Source: Mucilaginibacter roseus
GTDB taxonomy: Bacteria; Bacteroidota; Bacteroidia; Sphingobacteriales; Sphingobacteriaceae
Assembly (NCBI RefSeq): GCF_021215455.1
Contig: NZ_JAJPWV010000001.1
Span: 1 to 64,000 of the forward strand
Reading direction: 5' to 3'
DNA: 64,000 nt
The notes beneath the pieces were generated by a model. It was not told the origin of the DNA. It searched no databases and saw only the letters and a program-made list of their open reading frames with translations. Each line of letters starts with the position of its first letter. Position 1 is the first letter of the stretch. The position numbers and the translations under genes are program-made. Shown one piece after another: positions 1-8,938 of this stretch.

Positions 1-1
1 T

Positions 2-415
2 GCCATCATCGGTGGCGAAGGTAACGGCGGGATCATTTATCCTGAATTGCACTATGGCAGAGATGCGCTGGTCGGCATCGCCCTGTTCCTGACGCACCTG
101 GCAAAGGAAAAGAAAACCATATCTGAACTAAAAAAAACTTACCCGGAATACTATATCTCTAAAAACAAGATAGAGCTGCAGGCGGGGATGGATATCGACA
201 ACTTACTTAAACAGGTCGAAGAAAAATACCAAGATCAACCCTACAGCACAATAGACGGGTTAAAGATAGAATTTGATAAAGAATGGGTACATTTGCGCCG
301 GTCGAACACTGAACCGATCATTAGGATCTATTCGGAGTCATCAAGCGAGGCAGCAGCAACTGCTTTGGCCGAAAAACTCATTGCCGATATGAAGGCGATT
401 TTAGGGATTGCGTAA
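2..415 (+). CDS. glmM: Phosphoglucosamine mutase / phosphomannomutase, C-terminal part
   Basis: The reading frame is open from the left edge, so the N-terminus and the catalytic phosphoserine lie outside the window. The visible part begins with the sugar-binding loop GGEGNGG followed by IYPELHYGRDALVG, typical of domain 3 of alpha-D-phosphohexomutases. It ends with the phosphate-binding domain 4 motif RRSNTEPIIRIYSES, a variant of the usual RPSGTEP. The family interconverts hexosamine or hexose 1- and 6-phosphates; in Bacteroidota this type usually makes glucosamine-1-phosphate for peptidoglycan and LPS. The exact substrate cannot be fixed from the fragment. The stop is 88 bp before the cysteine desulfurase gene on the same strand. 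Confidence 0.9.
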   Translation, partial: AIIGGEGNGGIIYPELHYGRDALVGIALFLTHLAKEKKTISELKKTYPEYYISKNKIELQAGMDIDNLLKQVEEKYQDQPYSTIDGLKIEFDKEWVHLRRSNTEPIIRIYSESSSEAAATALAEKLIADMKAILGIA

Positions 416-503
416 GGTGTTAAAACGGTAATATCAGCCGTTATATTAAGGACGTAAACAACCGTGAGCGGAGCGATCTGCCCACACATAACTGATCAAT
501 ATA

Positions 504-1640
504 ATGCGTGTTTATTTTGATAATGCGGCCACTACGCCGCTTGACCCAGAGGTGTTAAAAGAAATGTACAAGGTGATGGAAAGTCAGTTTGGCAACCCGT
601 CATCAATACATGCACATGGCCGCGAAGCGCGTACGCTTATCGAGCGAGCGCGTAAAACCATTGCCAACTTACTGCACACATCACCAGCCGAAATATTTTT
701 CACTAGTGGCGGTACCGAGGCGGATAACACCGCCATTAAATGTGGTATTGTTGACCATGGTTTAAAACATGCCATCACCAGCAGGCTGGAGCACCATGCG
801 GTGCTGCATACGCTTGAGGCGATGGAGAAAACAGGCATTATAAAACTGAGCTTTGTTGATACCGATCATAAAGGCAATATTGATTACGCCCATCTCGAAA
901 AATTGCTGCAGGATAACGAGCGCAGCTTTGTATCACTGATGCATGCCAATAACGAGATTGGTACGCTTACTGATATTGAGCGCGTTGGCGAACTGTGCGA
1001 ACAATATGACGCAATTTTTCATAGCGATACCGTACAAACTATGGGGCACTTTACGCATGATTTGAGTAAGCTGAAGGTGCACTTTCTGGTTTGTTCGGCA
1101 CATAAGCTGCACGGTCCTAAAGGCGTAGGCTTTTTGCACATCAATCATCGCATCAAAATAAAACCGATGATACACGGAGGTTCGCAGGAGCGTAATATGC
1201 GTGGCGGTACCGAGAATGTATACGGTATCGCAGGTTTAGCCAAATCGCTCGAGTTGGCGTATACCGAAATGGAAGAACACCGCGCGCATGTACAAGGCAT
1301 CAAAACCTATATGATAGAGCAGCTCAAGGCCGAGATACCGGGCATAAGCTTTAATGGGGAAATTGATCCGGACAAGAGCTTATACACCGTGCTCAACGTA
1401 TCGTTCCCCGAAATGGAAATGGCGGATATGCTGTTGTTCAACCTGGATATTGCAGGTATATCGGCGTCGGGCGGTAGTGCCTGTAGCTCCGGTACTGATA
1501 TAGGCTCGCACGTGTTAGGGGCTATCGGCGCTAATCCGTCAAGGGCATCAGTGAGGTTTTCCTTTTCAAAATATAGCACTAAAGAAGAGGTAGATTACAC
1601 CGTGGCAAAGCTTAAAGATGTTTGCCTGGTAAAAGCGTAA
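504..1640 (+). CDS. Cysteine desulfurase (NifS/IscS family, PLP-dependent)
   Basis: 378 residues, full length for the class V aminotransferase fold. It starts MRVYFDNAATTPLDPEV, the classic N-terminus of NifS/IscS enzymes. The PLP Schiff-base lysine is K201 in CSAHKLHGPKG. The sulfur-accepting cysteine is C327 in GGSACSSG, and the PLP-phosphate contact TSGGTEADN is at about 67-75. The enzyme takes sulfur from cysteine as a persulfide for Fe-S clusters or tRNA thiolation. No iscU, sufBCD or thiI neighbour is present, so the pathway is not fixed. A strong terminator follows at 1690. Confidence 0.93.
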   Translation: MRVYFDNAATTPLDPEVLKEMYKVMESQFGNPSSIHAHGREARTLIERARKTIANLLHTSPAEIFFTSGGTEADNTAIKCGIVDHGLKHAITSRLEHHAVLHTLEAMEKTGIIKLSFVDTDHKGNIDYAHLEKLLQDNERSFVSLMHANNEIGTLTDIERVGELCEQYDAIFHSDTVQTMGHFTHDLSKLKVHFLVCSAHKLHGPKGVGFLHINHRIKIKPMIHGGSQERNMRGGTENVYGIAGLAKSLELAYTEMEEHRAHVQGIKTYMIEQLKAEIPGISFNGEIDPDKSLYTVLNVSFPEMEMADMLLFNLDIAGISASGGSACSSGTDIGSHVLGAIGANPSRASVRFSFSKYSTKEEVDYTVAKLKDVCLVKA

Positions 1641-1689
1641 TATCCTCTATACAGGTTATTAACAAACCTGAAAAGATTATTTATACAAC

Positions 1690-1735
1690 GGCCGGTTGAT
1701 TTCTTAATTAAAGAAAACAATCGGCCATTTTTATA
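1690..1735 (+). terminator. Rho-independent terminator after cysteine desulfurase
   Basis: A long stem pairs the arm beginning GGCCGGTTGATTTC at 1690 with the arm ending at 1726, including a few G-U pairs, and is followed by ATTTTTATA. It separates the desulfurase gene from the acidic protein gene. Confidence 0.8.
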
Positions 1736-1768
1736 GGTTACTTAATTAGTAATTAAAATTGATAACCT

Positions 1769-2392
1769 ATGATGACAACAAACGATATGGCCTGGAATGA
1801 TCGGGATGATCAGTTGAGGCGAGAAAGCGAAAACAACTATACTGGTCAGGAATATTCAACTTCGGGTCGCGCTGTTGATCCTGACGAGGAAGAATTGGAC
1901 GAGGATGATGAACTTGCTTTAGAGGATGATGACGAATTGGATTCAGGCCTTGAAGATGAGGAGTTGGATGATACCGACCCGTTATACGATGAAGAGGACG
2001 AAGACGACGATACTTTAACCGGAGGCTACACCAATACGCTTAGTAATGATGCCGCGTTCGACCGTAATTATGATGCCTCGGAAGGTAGCGAGTTTAACGA
2101 GGATAAGGATTTTGAAGCACATTTGAATCCGGAATCGGTTGATCCTGACCCGAACGAGATACCTGAAAAGGAAGAGTCGGAAAATGAAGGTTCGGGTTAC
2201 ACACCAAGCCGCGAGTACAGCGAACCCCAGGAAGGTAATGACGCCTCTTACAGTGAGCAAACAGATGTGACTCCGCCTGAGCACCGGGAATTCCCTGCCG
2301 AAGGACCTGCTAAGACAGATTTTGAAGCACGCCCGCATGGACGCACTACCGGCCGAATGTTAGGCCATGAGCCAGGTACCGAAGGTATTTAA
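1769..2392 (+). CDS. Highly acidic, probably disordered hypothetical protein
   Basis: 207 residues. Residues about 37-80 are almost entirely Asp and Glu, and the rest is rich in E, D, P, S, G and N with no hydrophobic core, signal peptide or membrane segment. The C-terminal part has EARPHGRTTGRMLGHEPGTEG. I do not recognise a Pfam domain. Similar acidic proteins of about 200 residues are, from memory, common in Mucilaginibacter and Pedobacter. Start could be 1769 or the adjacent ATG at 1772. It is flanked by terminators on both sides, so it is monocistronic. Function unknown. Confidence 0.75.
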   Translation: MMTTNDMAWNDRDDQLRRESENNYTGQEYSTSGRAVDPDEEELDEDDELALEDDDELDSGLEDEELDDTDPLYDEEDEDDDTLTGGYTNTLSNDAAFDRNYDASEGSEFNEDKDFEAHLNPESVDPDPNEIPEKEESENEGSGYTPSREYSEPQEGNDASYSEQTDVTPPEHREFPAEGPAKTDFEARPHGRTTGRMLGHEPGTEGI

Positions 2393-2413
2393 ATAACGAT
2401 AAATGTAATGGAG

Positions 2414-2445
2414 AGGCCGGTTAGTGATAATCGGCCTTTTATTTT
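2414..2445 (+). terminator. Rho-independent terminator after the acidic protein
   Basis: A 10-bp stem, AGGCCGGTTA (2414-2423) against TAATCGGCCT (2428-2437), with a 4-nt loop, followed by TTTATTTTG. The sequence resembles the terminator at 1690. Confidence 0.8.
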
Positions 2446-2539
2446 GTCGTCCATTTGTCATTCCGTAACAGATAGGTGGGGTAGGTTAAACCATCGCTAT
2501 TCATCACAGTCATAACTATACAAACAACGATAGAACGTA

Positions 2540-2941
2540 ATGAAAAAGTTGATATTGATGATGGCTTTTTTAGCCGGTTTAGGTGTAGCGGCCAATGCAC
2601 AAACAGAGGTTAGGCCTCATAAAACAGCTCAGCAAAAGGCAGATATATTGAGCAAAAAAATGCAGAGCGAGTTAGCGCTAACGCAGGAGCAATCAGTTAA
2701 GGTGCATGATATTTTGCTTAAACAGGCAACAAGTGTTGATAGCCTTAAGGCGGTGAAAAATGAGGGTGATAAAAAGCACCATAACCGCAAGGCAATTAAA
2801 GCGATAATGGAAACAACCGATAAGCAGATAACCGGTGTGTTAAATGCCGATCAGGTTAAAAAATATAACCAGCTTAAGGCAGAGAAGGTGTATAAGATGC
2901 AGAAGAAGAGAGCCGAACAAGCTGGTAAAGTGCAAGGTTGA
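2540..2941 (+). CDS. Spy/CpxP-like small periplasmic protein
   Basis: 133 residues with a clear signal peptide, MKKLILMMAFLAGLGVAANAQ, cleaved after ANA. The mature part is charged and helical with two LTxxQ-like segments: LALTQEQSVKVHDILL (about 46-61) and VLNADQVKKYNQL (about 101-113). That pattern is typical of Spy/CpxP periplasmic chaperones and of short Bacteroidota relatives; assignment is by motif only. The C-terminus is Lys-rich. It stands alone, with a terminator shared with the convergent SDR gene. Confidence 0.75.
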   Translation: MKKLILMMAFLAGLGVAANAQTEVRPHKTAQQKADILSKKMQSELALTQEQSVKVHDILLKQATSVDSLKAVKNEGDKKHHNRKAIKAIMETTDKQITGVLNADQVKKYNQLKAEKVYKMQKKRAEQAGKVQG

Positions 2942-2976
2942 TTTGATGTGGTAGATTGATTATGTTTAGTGAGAGA

Positions 2977-3005
2977 AGAGCGGGCGAAAGCCCGCTCTTT
3001 GTTTA
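2977..3005. terminator. Bidirectional terminator between convergent genes
   Basis: A perfect 9-bp stem AGAGCGGGC/GCCCGCTCT with a GAAA tetraloop (2986-2989), followed by TTTGTTTATA on the + strand. The SDR gene on the minus strand ends at 3003, inside the tail of this element, so it may serve both genes. Confidence 0.8.
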
Positions 3006-3809
3006 TATCAGTTTGTGCTTAAAGTGGTAGTTGAGCAGTTTTGGTACATTAATGCTGTTCACCTCTTTCCATTCATTTAATTCATCAATAAATTCAGGAG
3101 CCGTTAAATTACTTTGTTCGGCAGCTTTAGCATAAAATTGAGTCTTCGGCGGGTGTTCAGGTGTGCAGGCGTTATAGGTGTGGCCAAATGCTCTCTTCTC
3201 TAAAATTGCGCTGGTGATGCCCAGGCAATCATCCAGGTGAATCATATTAACAGGTGCTTGCCCATTGGGGATATTTGATTTACCGGCGAAAAAGCGCCCC
3301 GCGTCACGGCCCGGCCCAAACAACCCGCCAAAACGGATGATGGTAGTTGTAAAAGCAGGTTCGGCTCTAAGTAAATTCTCAACAGCAAGTAATACATTGC
3401 CTGATTCGGTCGAGGGCTGGGGCGAAACTGTTTCCGTTACCACACTATTGTTATCGCCATATACACTGGTCGAGCTTATGTAAATTACGTGCTCAATGGT
3501 ATCGCTTGCCTTTGCCGCCTTTACGATATTTTTTATTTGCGGGATATAGTTCTCGCCATTACCACTCCGCACTTTCGGCGGGATTGCAATTACCAATATT
3601 TTGCTCTCAAAAAATAAAGGGTTTAAAGCATTCTGTTCATCGGCGGCATCAATTAAAAACGATTCAATGCCGTATTTGCTTAGTAATGTTAATTTTTCTG
3701 AGGTGGTAGTTGAGCCTTTTACTGCGTATCCGGATTGTACCAGTTGCTTGGCTAATGCGAGACCATACCATCCACAGCCTAAAATACTTATCGTGTCTTC
3801 TGCTTCCAT
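3003..3809 (-). CDS. NAD(P)-dependent epimerase/dehydratase (atypical extended SDR)
   Basis: 268 residues. The Rossmann N-terminus ISILGCGWYGLALAKQL gives the dinucleotide-binding glycine motif. YISSTSVYG (about 110-118) carries the Ser and Tyr typical of extended SDRs, but the Lys three residues after the Tyr is absent (YGDNN), as in the YeeZ-type atypical SDRs. Later motifs are IIRFGGLFGPGR and VNMIHLDDCLGI. Substrate unknown. It is divergent from the hybrid regulator gene at 3976. Confidence 0.8.
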   Translation of the reverse strand: MEAEDTISILGCGWYGLALAKQLVQSGYAVKGSTTTSEKLTLLSKYGIESFLIDAADEQNALNPLFFESKILVIAIPPKVRSGNGENYIPQIKNIVKAAKASDTIEHVIYISSTSVYGDNNSVVTETVSPQPSTESGNVLLAVENLLRAEPAFTTTIIRFGGLFGPGRDAGRFFAGKSNIPNGQAPVNMIHLDDCLGITSAILEKRAFGHTYNACTPEHPPKTQFYAKAAEQSNLTAPEFIDELNEWKEVNSINVPKLLNYHFKHKLI

Positions 3810-3935
3810 TGCTGGTAAAGCTACTAAAGCAAGTCTATTTATGGCTAAGATTATTTTTATAAGATTAGATTTTTAATTCTGTGTTAAGTATCAATCTTAA
3901 AATTATAGTTTGCAATTAATGTCAAATTTACAAGT

Positions 3936-3969
3936 AAGTGGTAGTTTATTTTGTACTTTAGTACCACTT
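3936..3969. promoter_or_regulatory. Inverted repeat upstream of the hybrid two-component gene
   Basis: Perfect 8-bp arms AAGTGGTA (3936-3943) and TACCACTT (3962-3969) with an 18-bp spacer, in the space between the divergent SDR and hybrid regulator genes. It would be an operator or leader hairpin if the regulator starts at the GTG at 3976, as I prefer. If an upstream start at 3919 is used, the repeat lies inside the coding region. Confidence 0.4.
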
Positions 3970-3975
3970 ATAGTT

Positions 3976-6774
3976 GTGCAAAAAATTTATACTCCCCTTT
4001 TAATTTTTTTTGCCACCATGGCCACCCTGGCTATTGGCGGATCGTGTGCAATGGCGCAAGTTCCCAGCGATAGCCTGGTCAAAAAAGTAAAATCGATAAA
4101 AAATCCTGACTCGGCTTTGGCTTATGCCGATGCGCAGATAAGCTTAGCCAAACGAAATAAGGATCGGTCGCTTGAGGGGCGCGCCTTATACGCTAAATCA
4201 TACCGCTTGTACATGAATGGCGATGAACTCGGCGCCCTTAATCTGGCCCGTAACGCCCATAAGCTGGTTACCCCGCGCGATTCATTTGTCTATATAAAAT
4301 CGGCCACCATGATGGCTTATATGCTTGGCCGCCATAGTGGTGAGTTAGATGCCTTGAAAATAGCTTTCGATGCGCTTAAAGTGGCCGAGGCACATAAATG
4401 GAAACGGCTGGGAGCGGATTGCCATATTTGCATCGCGGATATTTACCGTTCAATGGACCGGCCCTCGCAGGCCCTTACCCATGCGCAGCAGGTCGCGGTT
4501 GATATGAAGTTTTCAAAAGACACTTCCATGTACATCATCGCGCTCAGTACCTTGTCGAACATATATTCCCAGCGAAATTTCCAGACCAAGTACAACATCA
4601 TCAAGGCTGTGGAGTACATGGAACAAATACTAACAAAACCTTACGCGGCTAAGCTTACTACCTTTGAGCGTGCGCGATATTTGAGTAACCTGGGGCGGCT
4701 TTACGAAATGCAGAAGCGGTTTGATAAGGCAAGCATAGTTTTACTTGAGGCTGTTGACATATGCGAACGCGAAAAGTACCCGGCCATAGCAAAGCACGCG
4801 TTGAATGAGATGGCGACTTTGCGTAACGATCAGGGCCGGTATCAGGAAAGTATAGCGTTTTCTAAGCGGGCGCTGGCAATACAAAGTGATGAGCAAACCA
4901 GCCGTTTAATGCAGCGCAATATTTACAACCGCCTTAGCGACTCATACGAAGGTTTGGGCGATTATAAAGAAGCGTTAAAATATTACAGGCGTTACCGCGA
5001 TCTGAGTGATACCATTACAAGTTTGGGCTTAACCAATGCCGCAACGGAATTGAATGAAAAGTACAAGCTTGACAAGCGCCTGCTACTTGAAGAAGCTAAA
5101 TCAAAACTGGCCAGGCAACAGCGGAATTTTAGTGTAATTATTGTTTTTATTATAGTTATCGGTTTCATTGTATTATATAGATGGTATTATTTAAAACGAC
5201 AACGGGAAGCTAAATTGCTTGTTAAGGAGCATAAGCAACTCGCAAAGTTGGATGCCATGAAAACCAGCTTTTTCGCCAATATCAGCCATGAGCTACGCAC
5301 TCCGTTAACGTTAATTATGGGTCCGCTCGATGTGCTTGTCAATCAGCAGATTTTAAGTGAAGAAAAACGCAGGATGCATCTTGATACTGTTTGGCGTAAC
5401 AGTAAAAAGTTGCTGGGAATGGTTAACGAGTTACTTGATCTGGGTAAAATTGAGGCGGGTAATTTGCCAATACGCCTGCAAAAAGTGAATTTGTTGCCGT
5501 TTGTACGTATGCTATGCCAGGGCTTTTCGTCAGCGGCAGAACATAGGCAAATACGCTATTCTATTATTTGTTGTATCGTTAAAGAGATGGTGGTGGAGAT
5601 TGACCGCGAGAAGTTGGAGAAGATCATCAATAACCTGATATCTAACGCGGTAAAATTTACACCTGCAAACGGTTCCATCTACGTAAATGCCATTGCCAAA
5701 GCGAGCCAATTTGAGTTTACGGTATCTAACACCGGTACAGGTATTCACCCTGATGATTTGAAACATATTTTTGACAGGTATTATCAGGGCAATAAAGTTA
5801 CGGCCGAAGGCGGTACGGGTATTGGTTTGGCTATCTCGCGCGAATACGCGGAATTGCTTGGCGGTAAAATAGAAATTGATAACGAGTGGGGCAAAGGCGT
5901 TGTTTTCAAGTTGAATCTACCGCTTAATATTGTTAACGAATTACCTGAACAAGAGGGTGCCGGCGCGCTGGAAGATGAGGAAGAAAGTTTACCGGCAGTT
6001 GGGGGGCAGTTTACGGTTATGGTGGTAGAAGACCACAGTGAAATGGCACATTATATCGCTACTATTTTAAAGTCCAATTATCAGGTAGTTACTGTGAATA
6101 ATGGTGTTGAGGCACTTACCAGGCTTGACGAGATGCCGCATAAGCCTGATCTGATAATATCTGATGTGATGATGCCTTTGATGGATGGCTTTTTGCTGTT
6201 GGAACACTTGAAAAAACATGACGAATATCACCGTATCCCGGTAATAATGCTCACTGCGCTTTCCGATTCGCCAAATAAGCTAAAGGCGCTTACTATTGGG
6301 GTTGATGATTATATAACCAAACCATTTTTAAGTAATGAGTTAATGGCCCGAGTGGCTAACCTGCTGGGCAATGTACAAAGCCGGAAATTAGAAGCCGTTA
6401 TAACAAATGGCGATGAAGCTGACGACGATGATAGTCGGGACTTAACAACCTCACCTGCAGATTTGGCCTGGTTAAACCAGGTTGAGCAGCTTATACGCAA
6501 ACAGGTTGGAAAAACGGACTTGAATATCGCAATGCTGAGTTATGATCTCAACCTGAGTGAGCGGCAGTTAAACCGCCGTATCAAAGCCATAACCGGGCTC
6601 ACCCCAAACAAGTACATCAGGGTAATACGTTTACAAATTGCCCGCGAGGCAATTGACAGTGGCAAACACCGTACGGTGGCCGAAATTTCGTACGCTGCAG
6701 GGTTTGAAACACCTGCTTACTTCTCTAAACTTTTTAAAGCCCATTATGGGCGGGATGTTAACGAACTTTTATAA
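3976..6774 (+). CDS. Hybrid two-component regulator: TPR sensor, histidine kinase, receiver, AraC output
   Basis: About 932 residues from the GTG at 3976. This start gives a good signal peptide (MQKIYTPLLIFFATMATLA, cleavage near AMA-Q). In-frame starts at 3910 (TTG) and 3919 (ATG) are possible. Order: periplasmic TPR-like helical repeats, one membrane helix (VIIVFIIVIGFIVLYRWYYL), HisKA with the phospho-acceptor His in ISHELRTPL (codon 5287-5289), HATPase_c with GTGIGLAIS, receiver with phospho-Asp in IISDVMMPLMDG (codon 6163-6165), and a C-terminal AraC HTH domain (AEISYAAGFETPAYFSKLFK). This matches Bacteroidota hybrid two-component systems, but the usual beta-propeller sensor is replaced by TPRs. 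The stimulus is unknown; no sugar-utilisation genes are adjacent. Confidence 0.9.
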   Translation: MQKIYTPLLIFFATMATLAIGGSCAMAQVPSDSLVKKVKSIKNPDSALAYADAQISLAKRNKDRSLEGRALYAKSYRLYMNGDELGALNLARNAHKLVTPRDSFVYIKSATMMAYMLGRHSGELDALKIAFDALKVAEAHKWKRLGADCHICIADIYRSMDRPSQALTHAQQVAVDMKFSKDTSMYIIALSTLSNIYSQRNFQTKYNIIKAVEYMEQILTKPYAAKLTTFERARYLSNLGRLYEMQKRFDKASIVLLEAVDICEREKYPAIAKHALNEMATLRNDQGRYQESIAFSKRALAIQSDEQTSRLMQRNIYNRLSDSYEGLGDYKEALKYYRRYRDLSDTITSLGLTNAATELNEKYKLDKRLLLEEAKSKLARQQRNFSVIIVFIIVIGFIVLYRWYYLKRQREAKLLVKEHKQLAKLDAMKTSFFANISHELRTPLTLIMGPLDVLVNQQILSEEKRRMHLDTVWRNSKKLLGMVNELLDLGKIEAGNLPIRLQKVNLLPFVRMLCQGFSSAAEHRQIRYSIICCIVKEMVVEIDREKLEKIINNLISNAVKFTPANGSIYVNAIAKASQFEFTVSNTGTGIHPDDLKHIFDRYYQGNKVTAEGGTGIGLAISREYAELLGGKIEIDNEWGKGVVFKLNLPLNIVNELPEQEGAGALEDEEESLPAVGGQFTVMVVEDHSEMAHYIATILKSNYQVVTVNNGVEALTRLDEMPHKPDLIISDVMMPLMDGFLLLEHLKKHDEYHRIPVIMLTALSDSPNKLKALTIGVDDYITKPFLSNELMARVANLLGNVQSRKLEAVITNGDEADDDDSRDLTTSPADLAWLNQVEQLIRKQVGKTDLNIAMLSYDLNLSERQLNRRIKAITGLTPNKYIRVIRLQIAREAIDSGKHRTVAEISYAAGFETPAYFSKLFKAHYGRDVNELL

Positions 6775-6934
6775 GCAGATCGATGTCCGTTTCATTTGCG
6801 TTGATTTAGTGCGAGTTAACAAATTGTGTCGGTTTTGTTAAAACTTAAAATGGCAGTTATGTTAACGTAAATGTCAGTTTTGTTCGTAGGTATTTACCCA
6901 CATTTGGGTATAAACTATAACAAACTCAATTCGA

Positions 6935-7141
6935 ATGAATATTTTAATTGACGAGCAAAATTTAACGAGTATGGTTATCTCCCCAAAGCCCAGAGCCGTT
7001 GTTGTATGCCCGCGCTGTAATAATGATCAATGCGACCGTATACCCAGAAGCAAGATTGTAAAGGTGTTATTTTCAGATAACATGCGACATTACAAATGCG
7101 CAAAGTGTTTCAAAAAGTTTTACAGATCCAGTCAGGAATAA
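6935..7141 (+). CDS. Small zinc-ribbon protein
   Basis: 68 residues with two CxxC knuckles, C25-P-R-C28 and C55-A-K-C58, spaced as in a rubredoxin-like or IS-type zinc ribbon, with basic residues between and FKKFY after the second pair. It probably binds one zinc. No other domain is present. Short Bacteroidota proteins of the form CPRC...RIPR...YKCxxCxKKFY are familiar to me but unnamed. It is monocistronic, with a strong terminator at 7204. Function unknown. Confidence 0.65.
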   Translation: MNILIDEQNLTSMVISPKPRAVVVCPRCNNDQCDRIPRSKIVKVLFSDNMRHYKCAKCFKKFYRSSQE

Positions 7142-7203
7142 ACTTTCACCTTAAACCATCTTTATAAACTTAGGTACCCGTTCTTTATAGCGGTTTTAAT
7201 GTG

Positions 7204-7238
7204 ATGCTCTCCGGAAACGGAGAGCATATTTTTTTTTA
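7204..7238 (+). terminator. Rho-independent terminator after the zinc-ribbon gene
   Basis: Perfect 10-bp stem ATGCTCTCCG/CGGAGAGCAT with a GAAA tetraloop, followed by an A and about ten T. Confidence 0.92.
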
Positions 7239-7293
7239 GTAAAATAGCTGTTGCATCATTGGGATGATTTTTAAAACTTACTAATTTAACAGC

Positions 7294-8874
7294 ATGAAAT
7301 TAACTGACCTTTACTTTAAACCGGCCAAAGCCCTGGCCGCTGTCGGCGTTTTTGCCGCGTTTTCAGGCAGCTATGCGTCTTTTGCCCAAACAAAGGATGC
7401 CGTTATTGATAATATTGTTAAGGAAGCCAATCAAAACTCACAGCTAAAAACCCTCGCGCATGAGTTGCTTGATGTTGTTGGGCCGCGCCTTGTAGGTACA
7501 CCGCAAATGGAGCAGGCTAATAACTGGGCAGTTGAAAAATATAAAAGCTGGGGTGTTGCCGCCCGTAACGAAAAATGGGGCGAGTGGCGTGGCTGGGAGC
7601 GTGGCATATCACATATTGATATGGTATCGCCGCGGGTACATACCCTTGAGGCTACCCAACTGGCCTGGAGCCCGGGCATGAAAAAAAGCGTAACCGCTGA
7701 GTTGATCATTATTCCTGATGTAGCCGATTCGGTAGCGTTTAAAAAATGGCTGCCTGCCGTTAAAGGTAAGTTTGTGTTAATATCTATGATGCAGCCGACA
7801 GGCCGCCCTGATTATAACTGGAAAGAATTTGCTACACCGGAATCATTTGAAAAAATGAAGAAGGAACGTACCGCTCAAACAGAGGCATGGGCCGCGCGCA
7901 TTCGTAAAACCGGCTACAATGGCCGCACGCTGCCGGTAGCGCTTGAAAACGCGGGGGCTGCCGGTGTGGTGATCAATAACTGGTCGGCCGGGTTTGGCGT
8001 TGATAAAATATTTGGCGCTTACACCAAAAGAGTACCTACCATTGATGTAGCGCTTGAAGATTATGGCTTGCTTTACCGCTTGATCGAGTCGGGGCATAAA
8101 CCAAAGATCCGGGTGCAAACCGAGTCAAAAGAGCATGGCGTTGTGCCAACATTTAACACCATCGCCGAAATTAAGGGTAGCGAAAAACCAAATGAATATG
8201 TAATCCTATCAGCTCACTTTGACTCATGGGATGGCGGCACCGGCGCTACCGACAACGGTACAGGTACGCTTACCATGATGGAAGCAATGCGTATCCTGAA
8301 AAAGATATATCCAAATCCTAAACGCACCATCCTGGTAGGCCATTGGGGTAGCGAAGAGCAGGGCCTGAACGGATCGCGCGCCTTTGTTGAAGATCATCCT
8401 GAAATAGTAAAAAACATACAGGCTTTATTTAACCAGGATAACGGTACAGGCCGGGTGGTTAACCTGAGTGGCCAAGGCTTTTTGCATGCGTATGATTATC
8501 TGGGCCGTTGGTTAAGCAAGGTGCCTGATAGCATCCGTAACCAAATCGAAACATCGTTCCCAGGTGCACCGGGCCGTGGCGGGTCAGACTTTGCATCGTT
8601 TGTAGCAGCGGGCGCCCCTGCATTTTCGCTGAGCTCAAACAGTTGGTCGTACGGCAACTATACCTGGCACACTAACCGTGATACTTATGATAAGATAGTA
8701 TTTGATGATTTGCGTAACAACGCCATGTTAGCAGCCATATTAGCTTACCTGGCCAGCGAAGATCCGGCTAAAACATCAAACGAAAAAAGCGTGATGCCTG
8801 TTAACCCTCGCACAGGTGAGCAGGTTAAATGGCCCGATCAAACTTCGCCAACCCGTAAAGGTGGTTTGGATTAA
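7294..8874 (+). CDS. Secreted M28-family zinc metallopeptidase
   Basis: 526 residues. Signal peptide at residues 1-32 ending YASFAQ, so the enzyme is exported. The prodomain/PA-like insert at about 100-290 precedes the catalytic core. Di-zinc ligands are visible in order: His and Asp in SAHFDSWDGGTGATDNG, Glu-Glu in GSEEQG, Asp in FNQDNGTGR, and His in YTWHTNRDTYD. This is the M28 (aminopeptidase / carboxypeptidase Q-like) pattern, cleaving short peptides or dipeptides. A very strong terminator follows. Confidence 0.9.
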   Translation: MKLTDLYFKPAKALAAVGVFAAFSGSYASFAQTKDAVIDNIVKEANQNSQLKTLAHELLDVVGPRLVGTPQMEQANNWAVEKYKSWGVAARNEKWGEWRGWERGISHIDMVSPRVHTLEATQLAWSPGMKKSVTAELIIIPDVADSVAFKKWLPAVKGKFVLISMMQPTGRPDYNWKEFATPESFEKMKKERTAQTEAWAARIRKTGYNGRTLPVALENAGAAGVVINNWSAGFGVDKIFGAYTKRVPTIDVALEDYGLLYRLIESGHKPKIRVQTESKEHGVVPTFNTIAEIKGSEKPNEYVILSAHFDSWDGGTGATDNGTGTLTMMEAMRILKKIYPNPKRTILVGHWGSEEQGLNGSRAFVEDHPEIVKNIQALFNQDNGTGRVVNLSGQGFLHAYDYLGRWLSKVPDSIRNQIETSFPGAPGRGGSDFASFVAAGAPAFSLSSNSWSYGNYTWHTNRDTYDKIVFDDLRNNAMLAAILAYLASEDPAKTSNEKSVMPVNPRTGEQVKWPDQTSPTRKGGLD

Positions 8875-8891
8875 GTTTTATCCGCTATTCA

Positions 8892-8930
8892 TAACAACAA
8901 AGGCACCCATTCGGTGCCTTTGTTGTTATA
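8892..8930. terminator. Bidirectional terminator between M28 peptidase and a small membrane protein
   Basis: Perfect 16-bp stem: TAACAACAAAGGCACC (8892-8907) against its complement at 8913-8928, with a 5-nt loop. It lies between convergent genes and has T-rich arms in both directions. Confidence 0.88.
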
Positions 8931-8938
8931 AGATAGTT

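Noticed and set aside
3910..3975. An upstream N-terminal extension of the hybrid regulator
   Set aside because: It would spoil the signal peptide and includes the inverted repeat; the GTG at 3976 is more consistent.
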